Positions 7,105-15,161 are shown, counted from the stretch's first letter. The stretch is DNA of 25,666 bases from an uncultured Clostridia bacterium (GCA_934149115.1 CAKPDW010000013.1:1-25666); one strand, 5' to 3'. Translations and numbers: made by a program. Notes: generated by a model from the sequence alone, not told the origin.

Positions 7105-7827
7105 TTAAATTCCAAGAATTTTTTTTGCTCTAGTTACATCATCATTATTAGCTAATCTAACATTTTCTAAAGGATATTTGAAACCAAGTTCAACCCATTT
7201 GAACTTTCCTAAATCATGATAAGGAAGAAATTCAATTTTTTCAACATTAGAAAGAGTTGAAATAAAATCTTTTAATCTCAATAAATCATTTTCATCATCA
7301 GTATATCCAGGAACTAGAACTTGTCTAATCCAAACAGGAATGGAATTATCTGATAAAAATTTAGCAAAAGCAAGATTATTTTTATTAGACATTCCAGTAA
7401 GAACTTTAGCTTTTTCATCATCAATATGTTTAATATCAAGTAATACTAAATTAGTATAATGCAAAAGTTCCTTAATATCATCATTAATTGGAAGGCTACC
7501 AGCAGTATCAAGACAAGTATGAATATTTAATTCTTGTAATTTTTTAAATAAACATGTAACAAATTTAGCTTGAAGCAAAGGTTCACCACCAGAAACAGTT
7601 ACACCACCATTTGAAGATTCTATATAAGGAATATATCGTTTTATTTCAGCAACTAAATCATCAACATTAGTTAAATTACCAGCATTAACTTCCCAGGTAT
7701 CCCTATTATGACAATACATACATTTTAAAGGACAACCTTGCATAAAAACAACAAATCTAATTCCAGGTCCATCTACAGTACCAAAAGTTTCAATAGAATG
7801 GACACGACCTAAATTATTTTCCATCAT
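7105..7827 (-). CDS. pflA: Pyruvate formate-lyase activating enzyme
   Basis: A radical SAM enzyme that generates the glycyl radical on pyruvate formate-lyase under anaerobic conditions, using a 4Fe-4S cluster to split S-adenosylmethionine. The 240-residue length is normal. Near the N-terminus TFGTVDGPGIRFVVFMQGCP leads into the cluster motif CPLKCMYC, with C32, C36 and C39 in CX3CX2C spacing; GGVTVSGGEPLLQ follows, as is typical for SAM binding. The start is the first of two adjacent ATG codons, with GAAAGGG 13 bases upstream. pflB, the substrate enzyme, lies directly upstream on the same strand, but a terminator and a separate promoter between them allow different expression levels. The gene ends at the terminator shared with island gene 3. 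Confidence 0.97.
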   Translation of the reverse strand: MMENNLGRVHSIETFGTVDGPGIRFVVFMQGCPLKCMYCHNRDTWEVNAGNLTNVDDLVAEIKRYIPYIESSNGGVTVSGGEPLLQAKFVTCLFKKLQELNIHTCLDTAGSLPINDDIKELLHYTNLVLLDIKHIDDEKAKVLTGMSNKNNLAFAKFLSDNSIPVWIRQVLVPGYTDDENDLLRLKDFISTLSNVEKIEFLPYHDLGKFKWVELGFKYPLENVRLANNDDVTRAKKILGI

Positions 7828-7868
7828 ATATAAATTATAACCCTTTCAACATAATTTTAATCAAAAAC

Positions 7869-7897
7869 AGTATAACAAATCTAATAGAAAGTAGCAA
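7869..7897 (-). promoter_or_regulatory. Promoter of pflA
   Basis: Minus strand: TTGCTA (7892-7897), 17-base spacer, TATACT (7869-7874), lying between the pflB terminator and the pflA start. Confidence 0.7.
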
Positions 7898-7905
7898 GGA
7901 TAAAA

Positions 7906-7938
7906 AAAGAACTAAAAATCAATGACTTTTAGTTCTTT
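7906..7938 (-). terminator. Terminator behind pflB
   Basis: A 12-bp perfect stem (7906-7917 with 7927-7938) and nine-base loop, followed on the minus strand by a T-run. It begins 15 bases after the pflB stop and should limit readthrough into pflA. Confidence 0.85.
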
Positions 7939-7952
7939 AACAATTCTATTTT

Positions 7953-10187
7953 TTAAATACGTTCATGAATTGTACGATTTATAACATCTAATTGTTGTTC
8001 TCTAGTTAATTTTGTGAATTTAACTGCATATCCAGAAACACGAATAGTAAGTTGAGGATATTTTTCTGGATGATCCATAGCATCAAGCAACAATTCTCTA
8101 TTAAATACATTAACATTAATATGATGACTTAGTTGAACAAAGTAACCATCAAGTAATGAAGTTAAATTTTTAATTTTATCATCCATAGTTTTTCCTAAAG
8201 TGTCAGGTGTGATAGCAAAAGTATAAGAAATTCCATCTTCAGAATATTTGTAAGGTAATTTTGCTAAAGTATTCAAAACAGCTAAAGCACCATTTTGGTC
8301 TCTACCATGAAGTGGGTTAGCACCAGGTCCGAAAGGAGCACCAGCTTTTCTACCATCAGGAGTATTTCCTGTATATTTACCATAAACAACATTAGAAGTA
8401 ATTGTCAAAATAGACATAGTAGGTTTTGAATTTCTATAAGTAGGTTGTTTCTTTAATTTAGTCATAAAAGATTTTATAATATCAACAGCTATAGAATCAA
8501 CTCTATCATCATCATTACCATACTTAGGAAAATCACCTTCAATTTGATAATCAACAACTAAACCATCTTCATTTCTAATAGGTTTAACTTTTGCATATTT
8601 AATAGCTGATAAAGAATCTGCAACAACAGATAAACCAGCAATACCACAAGCCATAGTTCTTAAAATATCTTTATCATGTAAAGCCATTTCAATAGCTTCA
8701 TAAGAATATTTATCATGCATATAATGAATAATATTCAAAGCATCAATATAAGTTTTTGCAACCCAGTCCATCATAACATCAAATTTTTGCATAACTTCAT
8801 CATAATCAAGATATTCTGAAGTAATTGGTTGATATCTAGGAGCTACTTGTTTACCAGACATTTCATCTCTACCACCATTAATTGCATAAAGTAAAGCTTT
8901 AGCAAGATTAGCACGAGCACCAAAGAATTGCATTTGTTTACCAATTCGCATTGCAGAAACACAACAAGCAATTCCATAATCATCACCCCAGAAATCTCTC
9001 ATTAAATCATCATTTTCATATTGAATAGAGCTTGTCTCAATAGAAATCTTAGTAGCAAATTTTTTGAAATTTTCAGGAAGTCTAGTAGACCATAAAACAG
9101 TTAAGTTAGGTTCAGGTGAAGAACCTAAAGTATTTAGAGTATGCAAAACTCTAAAAGAGTTTTTAGTAACTAAAGTTCTACCATCAATACCCATACCACC
9201 AATAGATTCAGTAACCCAAACAGGATCACCACTAAATAATTCATTATATTCAGGTGTTCTTAAGAAACGAACAAGACGTAATTTCATAATAAAATGATCC
9301 ATTAATTCTTGAGCTTCACTTTCAGTAATAATACCAGCTTTTAAATCTCTTTCAATATATATATCTAGGAATGTAGAAGTTCTACCAATACTCATAGCTG
9401 CACCATTTTGATCTTTTATTGCAGCCAAGTATCCGAAATATAACCATTGAACAGCTTCTTGAGCATTTTTTGCAGGTTTAGAAATATCAAAGCCATATTT
9501 TTCAGCCATAATTTTTAAATCATTTAAAGCTTTTATTTGGTCACTAATTTCTTCTCTTTCACGAATAATTTCCTCAGTAAAAGATGTTGAAATACAGTTA
9601 GCAAAATCCTTTTTCTTTTCTTCAATTAAAAAGTCAACACCGTAAAGAGCAACACGTCTGTAATCACCAATGATTCTTCCACGACCATATCCATCTGGAA
9701 GACCAGTAATAATATGAGAACTTCTAGCAGCTCTTATTTCAGGAGTATAAACAGAGAAAACACCATCATTATGAGTTTTTCTATAATGATGATAAATATC
9801 TTCTAATTTATCAGAAACTTTACTACCATAAGCTTCACATGATTTTTCAACAATACGAATACCACCATTAGGCATCAAAGCTCTTTTTAAAGGAGCCTCA
9901 GTTTGAAGACCAACGATTTTCTCATAATCTTTATCAATGTAACCAGCCTCATGACTAGTGATAGTAGAAGCAATATCATTAGAAATTGCAAGAACACCAC
10001 CGTTTTCAGTTTCCTTCTTATATAATTCTAAAACTTCATCCCACAACTTTTTTGTATTTTCAGTAGCTGAAGCAAGGAAAGAATCGTCACCTGTATAAGG
10101 AGTGTAATTTTTTTGAATAAAATCACGTACATCAATTTCTTTGTTCCAAGCACCTGCATTAAAGCCATTCCATTCATCAAACTTCAT
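7953..10187 (-). CDS. pflB: Formate C-acetyltransferase (pyruvate formate-lyase)
   Basis: A glycyl-radical enzyme that converts pyruvate and CoA into acetyl-CoA and formate, the central step of anaerobic mixed-acid fermentation. The 744-residue length is within the family range. The two catalytic cysteines are adjacent in GIACCVSAMRIGKQ (C408, C409). The radical glycine is G719 in RVSGYAVKF, 25 residues from the end, followed by the usual TREQQLDVINRTIHE. GRGRIIGDYRRVALYG and the Cys-Cys motif separate true PFL from related glycerol or choline enzymes, which have other active-site residues. The start has GGAGG eight bases upstream and MKFDEWNGF matches the family. Its activator gene follows on the same strand. 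Confidence 0.98.
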   Translation of the reverse strand: MKFDEWNGFNAGAWNKEIDVRDFIQKNYTPYTGDDSFLASATENTKKLWDEVLELYKKETENGGVLAISNDIASTITSHEAGYIDKDYEKIVGLQTEAPLKRALMPNGGIRIVEKSCEAYGSKVSDKLEDIYHHYRKTHNDGVFSVYTPEIRAARSSHIITGLPDGYGRGRIIGDYRRVALYGVDFLIEEKKKDFANCISTSFTEEIIREREEISDQIKALNDLKIMAEKYGFDISKPAKNAQEAVQWLYFGYLAAIKDQNGAAMSIGRTSTFLDIYIERDLKAGIITESEAQELMDHFIMKLRLVRFLRTPEYNELFSGDPVWVTESIGGMGIDGRTLVTKNSFRVLHTLNTLGSSPEPNLTVLWSTRLPENFKKFATKISIETSSIQYENDDLMRDFWGDDYGIACCVSAMRIGKQMQFFGARANLAKALLYAINGGRDEMSGKQVAPRYQPITSEYLDYDEVMQKFDVMMDWVAKTYIDALNIIHYMHDKYSYEAIEMALHDKDILRTMACGIAGLSVVADSLSAIKYAKVKPIRNEDGLVVDYQIEGDFPKYGNDDDRVDSIAVDIIKSFMTKLKKQPTYRNSKPTMSILTITSNVVYGKYTGNTPDGRKAGAPFGPGANPLHGRDQNGALAVLNTLAKLPYKYSEDGISYTFAITPDTLGKTMDDKIKNLTSLLDGYFVQLSHHINVNVFNRELLLDAMDHPEKYPQLTIRVSGYAVKFTKLTREQQLDVINRTIHERI

Positions 10188-10259
10188 AAATATACCTCCA
10201 TTATAAAATATTTATAATTATATTTTGACCATAAAAGCTAAACTTTTATACTCGAAAAA

Positions 10260-10288
10260 AGTATAACATAAAAAAAAATTCGTTACAA
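10260..10288 (-). promoter_or_regulatory. Promoter of pflB
   Basis: Minus strand: TTGTAA (10283-10288), 17-base spacer, TATACT (10260-10265), about 70 bases upstream of the pflB start, so there is a leader of about 65 bases. No clear leader structure was recognised. Confidence 0.7.
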
Positions 10289-10309
10289 TAAGCAGTGACA
10301 AAATGTAAC
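10282..10309. promoter_or_regulatory. Possible operator dyad overlapping the pflB -35
   Basis: GTTACA (10282-10287) and TGTAAC (10304-10309) form a 6-bp dyad 16 bases apart that covers the pflB -35 box. Position suggests regulator binding (redox or carbon control would be expected for pfl), but it does not match a Rex, FNR or CcpA consensus that I can name. Confidence 0.25.
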
Positions 10310-10332
10310 AAAAAATATAACAAAAAATACTA

Positions 10333-10361
10333 TTGAAAAAAATAATTATATGATATAAAAT
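10333..10361 (+). promoter_or_regulatory. Promoter of the small membrane peptide-cdaA operon
   Basis: TTGAAA (10333-10338), 17-base spacer, TAAAAT (10356-10361), with an overlapping alternative TATAAA at 10354. It lies about 35 bases before the start of the 34-residue gene. Confidence 0.6.
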
Positions 10362-10397
10362 ATTAACAGTATTAATAAAAGAAAGAAGGAATTAGAT

Positions 10398-10502
10398 ATG
10401 GATAAACACAAAATAATAACAAAAATTATAGCAATAATAATGATTGTAGCAATGATTCTTGCAACAGCAAGCACATTATTATATTATGTACTTACAAAAT
10501 AG
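10398..10502 (+). CDS. Small membrane peptide, Prli42/DUF4044-like
   Basis: A 34-residue gene starting MDKHKIITKIIAIIMIVAMI and ending in STLLYYVLTK. The basic N-terminus, single membrane span and MIVAMILATASTLL core closely resemble Prli42/DUF4044, the roughly 31-residue Firmicutes peptide that anchors the stressosome in Listeria. The likeness is by pattern and I could not align it. AAGGA lies seven bases before the ATG, and the stop is 11 bases before the cdaA start, so the two genes are surely cotranscribed and probably coupled. No stressosome genes are seen in the window, so the role here may be membrane or stress related in another way. Confidence 0.75.
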   Translation: MDKHKIITKIIAIIMIVAMILATASTLLYYVLTK

Positions 10503-10513
10503 AAAGGTAAAAT

Positions 10514-11425
10514 ATGGAAGGTTTCGATGGATTTAAGTTAGATATTACAAACTTCTATGAAAATAATATAGTAAGCTATATTGAAAATTTGCAAGATCAT
10601 CCATTAGATTTATTCATGTTAATATTAGATTTATTGATAGTTGGTTTCTTAATTGTAAAATTATTCAAATCAATCAGACATACAAGAGCAAGCCAATTAG
10701 CAAAAGGAATACTAATATTAATTGTAATAACAGGATTAACGAAGTTATTACATTTATATATTTTTAATGCAATATTAACAGCTATAATGAATTGGGGAGT
10801 TTTAGCATTAATGATAATATTCCAACCAGAACTAAGAAGGGGATTAGAGCAATTAGGAACAAATCAATTTGGAAAATTCTTTGGAATAGATAAAAGCATA
10901 GAAGTTAAAACAAAAGAAAACATATATAGAATAGTAATTGCAGCGACAGAACTTTCAAAAACAAGGACAGGAGCTCTAATTGTAATTGAAAGAGACATAA
11001 AATTAAATGATATTATAGATACAGGAATTTTAATGGATTCAGAAATTTCGCCACAATTATTAGTAAATATATTTACACCAAGAACACCACTTCATGATGG
11101 AGCGGTAGTAATAAGTGATAATAAAATAGCAGCAGCATCATGTATGTTACCATTAGCAGATGATAAAGATATTGCAAGAGAATTAGGAACAAGACATAGA
11201 GCAGCAATTGGAATTTCAAAAGAAACTGATTGTGTTGCAGTAGTAGTATCAGAAGAAACAGGAAAAATTTCAATAGCAAAAGAAGGAACACTTATTGCAG
11301 ATGTTAAAGAAGAAACATTAAAGAAAATACTAATAAAATATTTAATAACAATAAAAGATATAGAACAAGAAAAAAAAGAAAAAATAAAAAGATTTAAAAA
11401 ATTTTATAAAAAAGATGAAGAATAA
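10514..11425 (+). CDS. cdaA: Diadenylate cyclase CdaA (DacA)
   Basis: Makes the second messenger c-di-AMP from two ATP; c-di-AMP controls potassium and osmolyte uptake and cell-wall balance. The 303-residue protein has three membrane helices (about 32-50, 64-80 and 86-103), followed by FQPELRRGLEQLG and the DAC domain. The active-site motifs are intact: LHDGAVVI (DGA at 195-197) and GTRHRAAIGIS (RHR at 227-229). The C-terminus is a Lys/Glu-rich probable coiled coil, longer than in some relatives. AAAGG stands upstream of the ATG. In most Firmicutes cdaA is followed by its regulator cdaR and then glmM; here a terminator follows directly, so cdaR is missing from this locus. Confidence 0.96.
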   Translation: MEGFDGFKLDITNFYENNIVSYIENLQDHPLDLFMLILDLLIVGFLIVKLFKSIRHTRASQLAKGILILIVITGLTKLLHLYIFNAILTAIMNWGVLALMIIFQPELRRGLEQLGTNQFGKFFGIDKSIEVKTKENIYRIVIAATELSKTRTGALIVIERDIKLNDIIDTGILMDSEISPQLLVNIFTPRTPLHDGAVVISDNKIAAASCMLPLADDKDIARELGTRHRAAIGISKETDCVAVVVSEETGKISIAKEGTLIADVKEETLKKILIKYLITIKDIEQEKKEKIKRFKKFYKKDEE

Positions 11426-11458
11426 ATAGCAACCTAAAAATAGAAAAGGTTGCTATTT
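11424..11458. terminator. Bidirectional terminator between cdaA and the HAD gene
   Basis: An 11-bp stem (11424-11434 with 11448-11458) and 13-base loop, then TTCTAT on the plus strand. It overlaps both convergent gene ends. The left flank is A-rich, so it can work on the minus strand as well. Confidence 0.8.
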
Positions 11459-12298
11459 TTCTATAAATTTAAAAACTGCTTCTGCAAAGCCACCAGAAGA
11501 TACATCTTTCGTTGTTGTATATTTTGCAACTTCTTTTAATTCAGAGTAAGCATTAGCAACAGCAACACCAACACCAGACTTTCTAACCATATCAATATCA
11601 TTCAAATTATCGCCAATAGCCATAATTTCATTATTTGTGATTGAAAGATACTTGCTAAGGATGTCCAAAGCATTACTTTTACTTGTATTAAAAGGAACAA
11701 TAGACAAGTATTCATATTCTTTATTTAATATTTTATCCATATATTGACCAAATTTAGAAATCTTTAAAATAGAGACATTTTGAGTAGACAAAATTTCTTC
11801 TTTAACATTTTCTAAAGAAGAATAACTAGAAATAACAAATTGATAAATTAACAAATTATTTTTTTGAATATATTCCAAAACATTTGGAACAACAACAAAT
11901 TCAAACCCAGGATCTTTTTGAAGCTTAAAATTTCTGAAATCCAAAAACTCAAGCCTTTCGGTGACTAACTTATTATCAGAATAAGCATGAACATGTAAAT
12001 TATATTTTTTTGCAATTTCATAACATTTACTAATATCAGAAAAAGCTAAAACATTTTTATAAATTGGTACACCAGTTTTTAAATTATAAATTTGTGAGCC
12101 ATTATTGAAAATACCATAAGTAGCATTACATTTTTCGCAAAATCTTTTGCTCACAGAATAAGATTTTCCAGTACAAATAGCAAAATCAATATTATTATTG
12201 TGTATCATATTAATAGCATCTAAATTAGATTCATTAATATAATTATTTTCACTAATAATAGTACCATCCAAATCACTTGCCACTAATTTAATAGTCAT
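11453..12298 (-). CDS. HAD-superfamily phosphatase, Cof type
   Basis: A 281-residue HAD hydrolase of the Cof/YidA subfamily, which removes phosphate from sugar phosphates, nucleotides or flavin nucleotides. Motif I is ASDLDGTI (nucleophile D9, acid/base D11), the motif II region is FAICTGKSYS, and motif IV is MAIGDNLNDIDMVRKSGVGV, followed by VANAYSELKEVAKYTT; the C2B cap lies between, about residues 85-200. In the usual Cof proteins the last part reads GVAMGNA; here it is GVAVANA. The substrate cannot be predicted. The start has GGAG upstream and MTIKLVASDLDG matches the family. It is a single gene, divergent from the C39-like peptidase, with its own promoter. Confidence 0.93.
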   Translation of the reverse strand: MTIKLVASDLDGTIISENNYINESNLDAINMIHNNNIDFAICTGKSYSVSKRFCEKCNATYGIFNNGSQIYNLKTGVPIYKNVLAFSDISKCYEIAKKYNLHVHAYSDNKLVTERLEFLDFRNFKLQKDPGFEFVVVPNVLEYIQKNNLLIYQFVISSYSSLENVKEEILSTQNVSILKISKFGQYMDKILNKEYEYLSIVPFNTSKSNALDILSKYLSITNNEIMAIGDNLNDIDMVRKSGVGVAVANAYSELKEVAKYTTTKDVSSGGFAEAVFKFIEK

Positions 12299-12323
12299 AG
12301 TAAAACTCCTACATTTTTTTTAA

Positions 12324-12352
12324 ATTATATAATAGTAAAAAAATAAAATCAA
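12324..12352 (-). promoter_or_regulatory. Promoter of the HAD phosphatase gene
   Basis: Minus strand: TTGATT (12347-12352), 17-base spacer, TATAAT (12324-12329), 26 bases upstream of the start. Confidence 0.75.
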
Positions 12353-12379
12353 TTAAATAAAAATTATTTTACAAAAAAA

Positions 12380-12408
12380 TTGACAAGTCATTCTTTTTCG
12401 CCTATTGT
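12380..12408 (+). promoter_or_regulatory. Promoter of the C39-like peptidase gene
   Basis: TTGACA (12380-12385), 17-base spacer, TATTGT (12403-12408), about 45 bases before the ATG. It is divergent from the HAD promoter. Confidence 0.7.
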
Positions 12409-12452
12409 GTCGCAATATTTATATTTTCATAAATTATATAGAGGTGAAAAAA

Positions 12453-13319
12453 ATGAACCAAAATAAGAAAAAATTAATCTTAATAGTAATTTTATGTGGT
12501 GTGGCAATTTTAGGAACTATTTCTAGACTTTTTATAAAAAACAAAGAAATAAATAATTCAATAAATACAATACAAAATGTTGTTAATAATGAAATTGGAA
12601 ATATTAGTATTTATAAAATGACAGAAAGTGAAATTCAAGAATTACCATCAACAGAAATTGTTGCACAAAATGAAGCAGATGAACAAAAACAGGAACAAGA
12701 AGTAGAAGATGAAAGCTTTGAATTACAGGGAGACATTGCATACGAAGGAGCTAAAGCAACAATATGGAATGTAACATTAGGAGACTATAAAGGATTAACT
12801 TATTATTCACAATTAGATTCTAGATGGAAAAACAAAATGTATTCATCTACAGGAAATAAAAATCAAACAATTGGAATATCAGGATGTGGACCAACTGCAG
12901 GAAGCATTATAGTAACAGCGTGTAAAGGAACAATAACACCTGATAAAATGGCAGAATTATTTGTGAAATATGGATATAGAAGTGCCAATAATGGAACGTA
13001 TTGGAGTGCATTTAGAGCAATAGCAGATGAATTTAACATTAAATATTCTGAAACAGGAAATATAGATACAGCAATTAATTTACTAAGAAATAATAATTAT
13101 GTAGTAGTAAGTGTAGGGAATGGCTTATTTACAACAGGAGGTCACTTTGTTGTTTTAGTAGGAATAGATGGAGATACACTAAAAATATATGATCCTTATT
13201 TATATGCCGGAAAATTTGAAACATCAACAAGACGTGGAAAAGTAACAGTTAACGGAAATACAGTATATGTATCAATATCAAACTTTAGAAAATACGCAAA
13301 TGCAAAAGGATTTTTTTGA
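12453..13319 (+). CDS. Membrane-anchored C39-like cysteine peptidase
   Basis: A 288-residue protein with a basic start and one hydrophobic segment (about 8-28), an acidic linker rich in Gln and Glu (about 55-92), and an extracellular papain-like domain of the peptidase C39-like type (Peptidase_C39_2). Motifs: LTYYSQLDSRWKN at the domain start, the catalytic Cys in ISGCGPTAGS (C145), the His in TTGGHFVVLVG (H231) and the Asp in IYDPYL (D247). Such domains cut proteins or peptides at the cell surface; the substrate is unknown and there is no adjacent transporter or bacteriocin precursor, so a bacteriocin-leader peptidase is unlikely. The start is set by GAGGTG six bases before the ATG; an upstream in-frame ATG at 12405 lies within the promoter and is rejected. 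Confidence 0.9.
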   Translation: MNQNKKKLILIVILCGVAILGTISRLFIKNKEINNSINTIQNVVNNEIGNISIYKMTESEIQELPSTEIVAQNEADEQKQEQEVEDESFELQGDIAYEGAKATIWNVTLGDYKGLTYYSQLDSRWKNKMYSSTGNKNQTIGISGCGPTAGSIIVTACKGTITPDKMAELFVKYGYRSANNGTYWSAFRAIADEFNIKYSETGNIDTAINLLRNNNYVVVSVGNGLFTTGGHFVVLVGIDGDTLKIYDPYLYAGKFETSTRRGKVTVNGNTVYVSISNFRKYANAKGFF

Positions 13320-13412
13320 CAACTTTTCTTTTCCCTCAAAAGTCCTATAAAAACATCATCACAATTTTTAATTTCATCATTTACAGCCATAAATACATAC
13401 TTATCTTAAACT

Positions 13413-13544
13413 ATGACCATTATATTTGATTATCCAAAAGAACATCCAATGATATTGAATAATTTTGAAAAATATGCTAAAGTTTATATATCACATGGCT
13501 GTACTACAGCTGTACAACCAAAACATCAAAAGAAAATTAAATAA
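13413..13544 (+). other. Doubtful 43-residue ORF in the gap before truA
   Basis: The 13320-13574 gap contains no clear gene. This short frame (MTIIFDYPKEHPMILNNFEK at the start, VYISHGCTTAVQPKHQ near the end) reads like real protein sequence but has no ribosome binding site and no recognisable family. A 10-bp palindrome, TACAGCTGTA, falls within it. It could be the remnant of a lost gene. No convincing terminator for the peptidase gene or promoter for truA was found in the gap. Confidence 0.25.
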
Positions 13545-13574
13545 GAAATAACAAAAAAGCAACGGAGAGTAATA

Positions 13575-14309
13575 ATGAGAAATATAAAATTAATAATAGA
13601 ATATGATGGAAAAGGATTTAACGGCTGGCAGAAACAACCAGATAAACTGAATATTCAAGGAGAAATAGAAAGAGCAATAGAAGAAATAACAGGAGAGAAA
13701 GTTGATTTAACAGCTTCCGGAAGAACAGATGCAGGAGTACATAGCTTAGGACAAACAGCAAATTTTAAAACAAACTCAAAAATCCCAACAGAAAAATTTG
13801 CAAGAGCAATAAACTCAAGATTAAAGAAAAGCATTGTAATTAAGTCTGCAGAGGAAGTCGACGAAAGGTTTCATAGCAGATATTCAGTGAAATCAAAAAC
13901 ATATAGATATATAATAAATAATTCAGAAAATGGAACAGCAATTTATAGAGGATTAGAATATCATGTACCTATGAAATTAGATTATAAAAAAATGAATGAA
14001 GCAATAAAATATTTTATTGGTGAACATGATTTCAAGGCGTTCAAAGCAAGTGGAACAAGTAGTAAAAGCAGTGTGAGAAAAATTCTTGATGGAAATGTAA
14101 GAAAAGAAGGAGAAAGGGTAATAATAGAAGTAACAGGAACAGGATTTTTATACAACATGGTTAGAATAATTTCTGGTACTTTATTAGATGTCGGATTAGG
14201 CAAAACAAAACCAGAAGACATTCCTTCAATTATAGAATCAAAAGATAGGACAAAAGCTGGAAAAACATTACCAGCACATGGGTTATATTTATTACAAGTG
14301 AATTATTAA
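13575..14309 (+). CDS. truA: tRNA pseudouridine synthase A
   Basis: Converts uridines 38-40 in the tRNA anticodon stem into pseudouridine. The 244-residue length is normal. The protein begins MRNIKLIIEYDGKGFNGWQK, typical of TruA, and the catalytic aspartate is D52 in ASGRTDAGVHSLGQTANF. Later family motifs are RYSVKSKTYRYII, HDFKAFKASG and GTGFLYNMVRIISGTLLDVG. GGAG stands nine bases before the ATG. It is followed on the same strand by a DUF2651-like gene and rqcP, ending at a terminator, so the three may form a translation-related transcription unit. Confidence 0.97.
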   Translation: MRNIKLIIEYDGKGFNGWQKQPDKLNIQGEIERAIEEITGEKVDLTASGRTDAGVHSLGQTANFKTNSKIPTEKFARAINSRLKKSIVIKSAEEVDERFHSRYSVKSKTYRYIINNSENGTAIYRGLEYHVPMKLDYKKMNEAIKYFIGEHDFKAFKASGTSSKSSVRKILDGNVRKEGERVIIEVTGTGFLYNMVRIISGTLLDVGLGKTKPEDIPSIIESKDRTKAGKTLPAHGLYLLQVNY

Positions 14310-14363
14310 AACAGGAACAAATAATAATAAAAAAGAATACAATATAACAAAAAGGAGAATGAC

Positions 14364-14687
14364 ATGAACAATTTTTTATTATTATATTTTGCACTTCCTG
14401 TTGCAATAACAATATTATCAATAATATTTGAGACATTAATAAATTGTCCAATAAAAATAGCAGGAATAACATTTTCTATATTACTGATTTTTACATTTGC
14501 AGTAGCAGATGAATCATTTTTGATATTCACAATTTTGTATACAATATTATCATATGTTGTTGCATGGATTACAAAACAGTGGACTCAAAATCAGTGTTCA
14601 GGAACATCATTAGAAGATTTAATTCAAGAAGCAAATTCTAACAACAATAACAGTTGTGGATGCAGTAATAGGAGAAGAATATTTTAA
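14364..14687 (+). CDS. Small membrane protein, DUF2651/YbeF-like
   Basis: A 107-residue protein with three hydrophobic segments (about 3-22, 31-48 and 51-69) and then a polar tail. The pattern FLLLYFALPVAITILSIIFE and SFLIFTILYTILSYVVAWIT resembles the DUF2651 (YbeF-like) family, whose role is unknown. The tail is unusual: an Asn-rich stretch followed by SCGCSNRRR, with three Cys in total after residue 85, which could bind a metal or form disulfides. AAAGGAG lies six bases before the ATG. It sits between truA and rqcP, separated by 54 and 20 bases. Confidence 0.7.
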   Translation: MNNFLLLYFALPVAITILSIIFETLINCPIKIAGITFSILLIFTFAVADESFLIFTILYTILSYVVAWITKQWTQNQCSGTSLEDLIQEANSNNNNSCGCSNRRRIF

Positions 14688-14707
14688 TACATAAATAGGA
14701 GAAAGAA

Positions 14708-14944
14708 ATGAGATTAGATAAATTTTTAAAAATGAGTAGAGTAATAAAAAGAAGAACAGTTGCAAATGAGGTTGCAGATTGTGGTAGAGTAAGTGTAAAT
14801 GGAAAGGTTGTAAAACCAAGTTATGATGTAAAGGTTGGGGATATTATTGAAATTCAATTTGGAGATAAAGTTTCAAAATTTGAAATTGTAAATATTCCTA
14901 AGGTACAAGGGAAAAAATTAGAAGAAACTATAAAATTGTTGTAA
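14708..14944 (+). CDS. rqcP: S4-domain RNA-binding protein RqcP (YabO, Hsp15-like)
   Basis: A 78-residue S4 protein. In Bacillus subtilis RqcP (YabO) binds the stalled 50S-peptidyl-tRNA complex with RqcH and helps add alanine tails to unfinished chains for degradation. The sequence MRLDKFLKMSRVIKRRTVAN and the following GRVSVNGKVVKPSYDVKVGD make up the S4 fold, covering nearly the whole protein. The Asp and Arg residues at the start of the S4 helix are intact. AGGAG is seven bases upstream. In many Firmicutes this gene lies by mazG/divIC/yabP; here it follows truA and a membrane-protein gene. Confidence 0.93.
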   Translation: MRLDKFLKMSRVIKRRTVANEVADCGRVSVNGKVVKPSYDVKVGDIIEIQFGDKVSKFEIVNIPKVQGKKLEETIKLL

Positions 14945-14967
14945 AAGCATCGCAAAAGCGGTGCTTT
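14944..14967 (+). terminator. Hairpin behind rqcP
   Basis: A 10-bp GC-containing stem (14944-14953 with 14958-14967, one G-T pair) with an AAAA loop, overlapping the rqcP stop. The following ACTTTAAAG is only weakly T-rich, so termination may be partial. Confidence 0.65.
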
Positions 14968-14996
14968 ACTTTAAAGTAATAATATAGTAATATAAA

Positions 14997-15078
14997 AAAA
15001 GTTACATCAACTAAAAAGAAAAAAGCGCATTGCAAATTAGCTCAAACGGGCATTTTTTATTTTTTTGATGTAACTTTT
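14997..15078. repeat. Long imperfect inverted repeat before dnaE
   Basis: Outer arms 14997-15010 and 15065-15078 are a perfect 14-bp inverted repeat. The stem can continue inwards through A-rich and T-rich strands (15013-15024 with 15053-15064) to an apical loop of about 25 bases. This could be a strong double terminator, a small palindromic (MITE-like) element or a structured RNA. No known RNA family was recognised. Confidence 0.65.
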
Positions 15079-15107
15079 ATATTATACTTTTTAAATGAAA
15101 ATCAATA

Positions 15108-15136
15108 TTGATAAAAGCATAAAAATGTGATATAAA
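15108..15136 (+). promoter_or_regulatory. Promoter of dnaE
   Basis: TTGATA (15108-15113), 17-base spacer, TATAAA (15131-15136), 25 bases before the dnaE ATG. Confidence 0.6.
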
Positions 15137-15161
15137 AAGCAATATAGAAAAGGAGAAAAAA

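Noticed and set aside
12405..12452. Upstream ATG for the C39-like peptidase
   Set aside because: It overlaps the promoter -10; GAGGTG before 12453 fixes the start.
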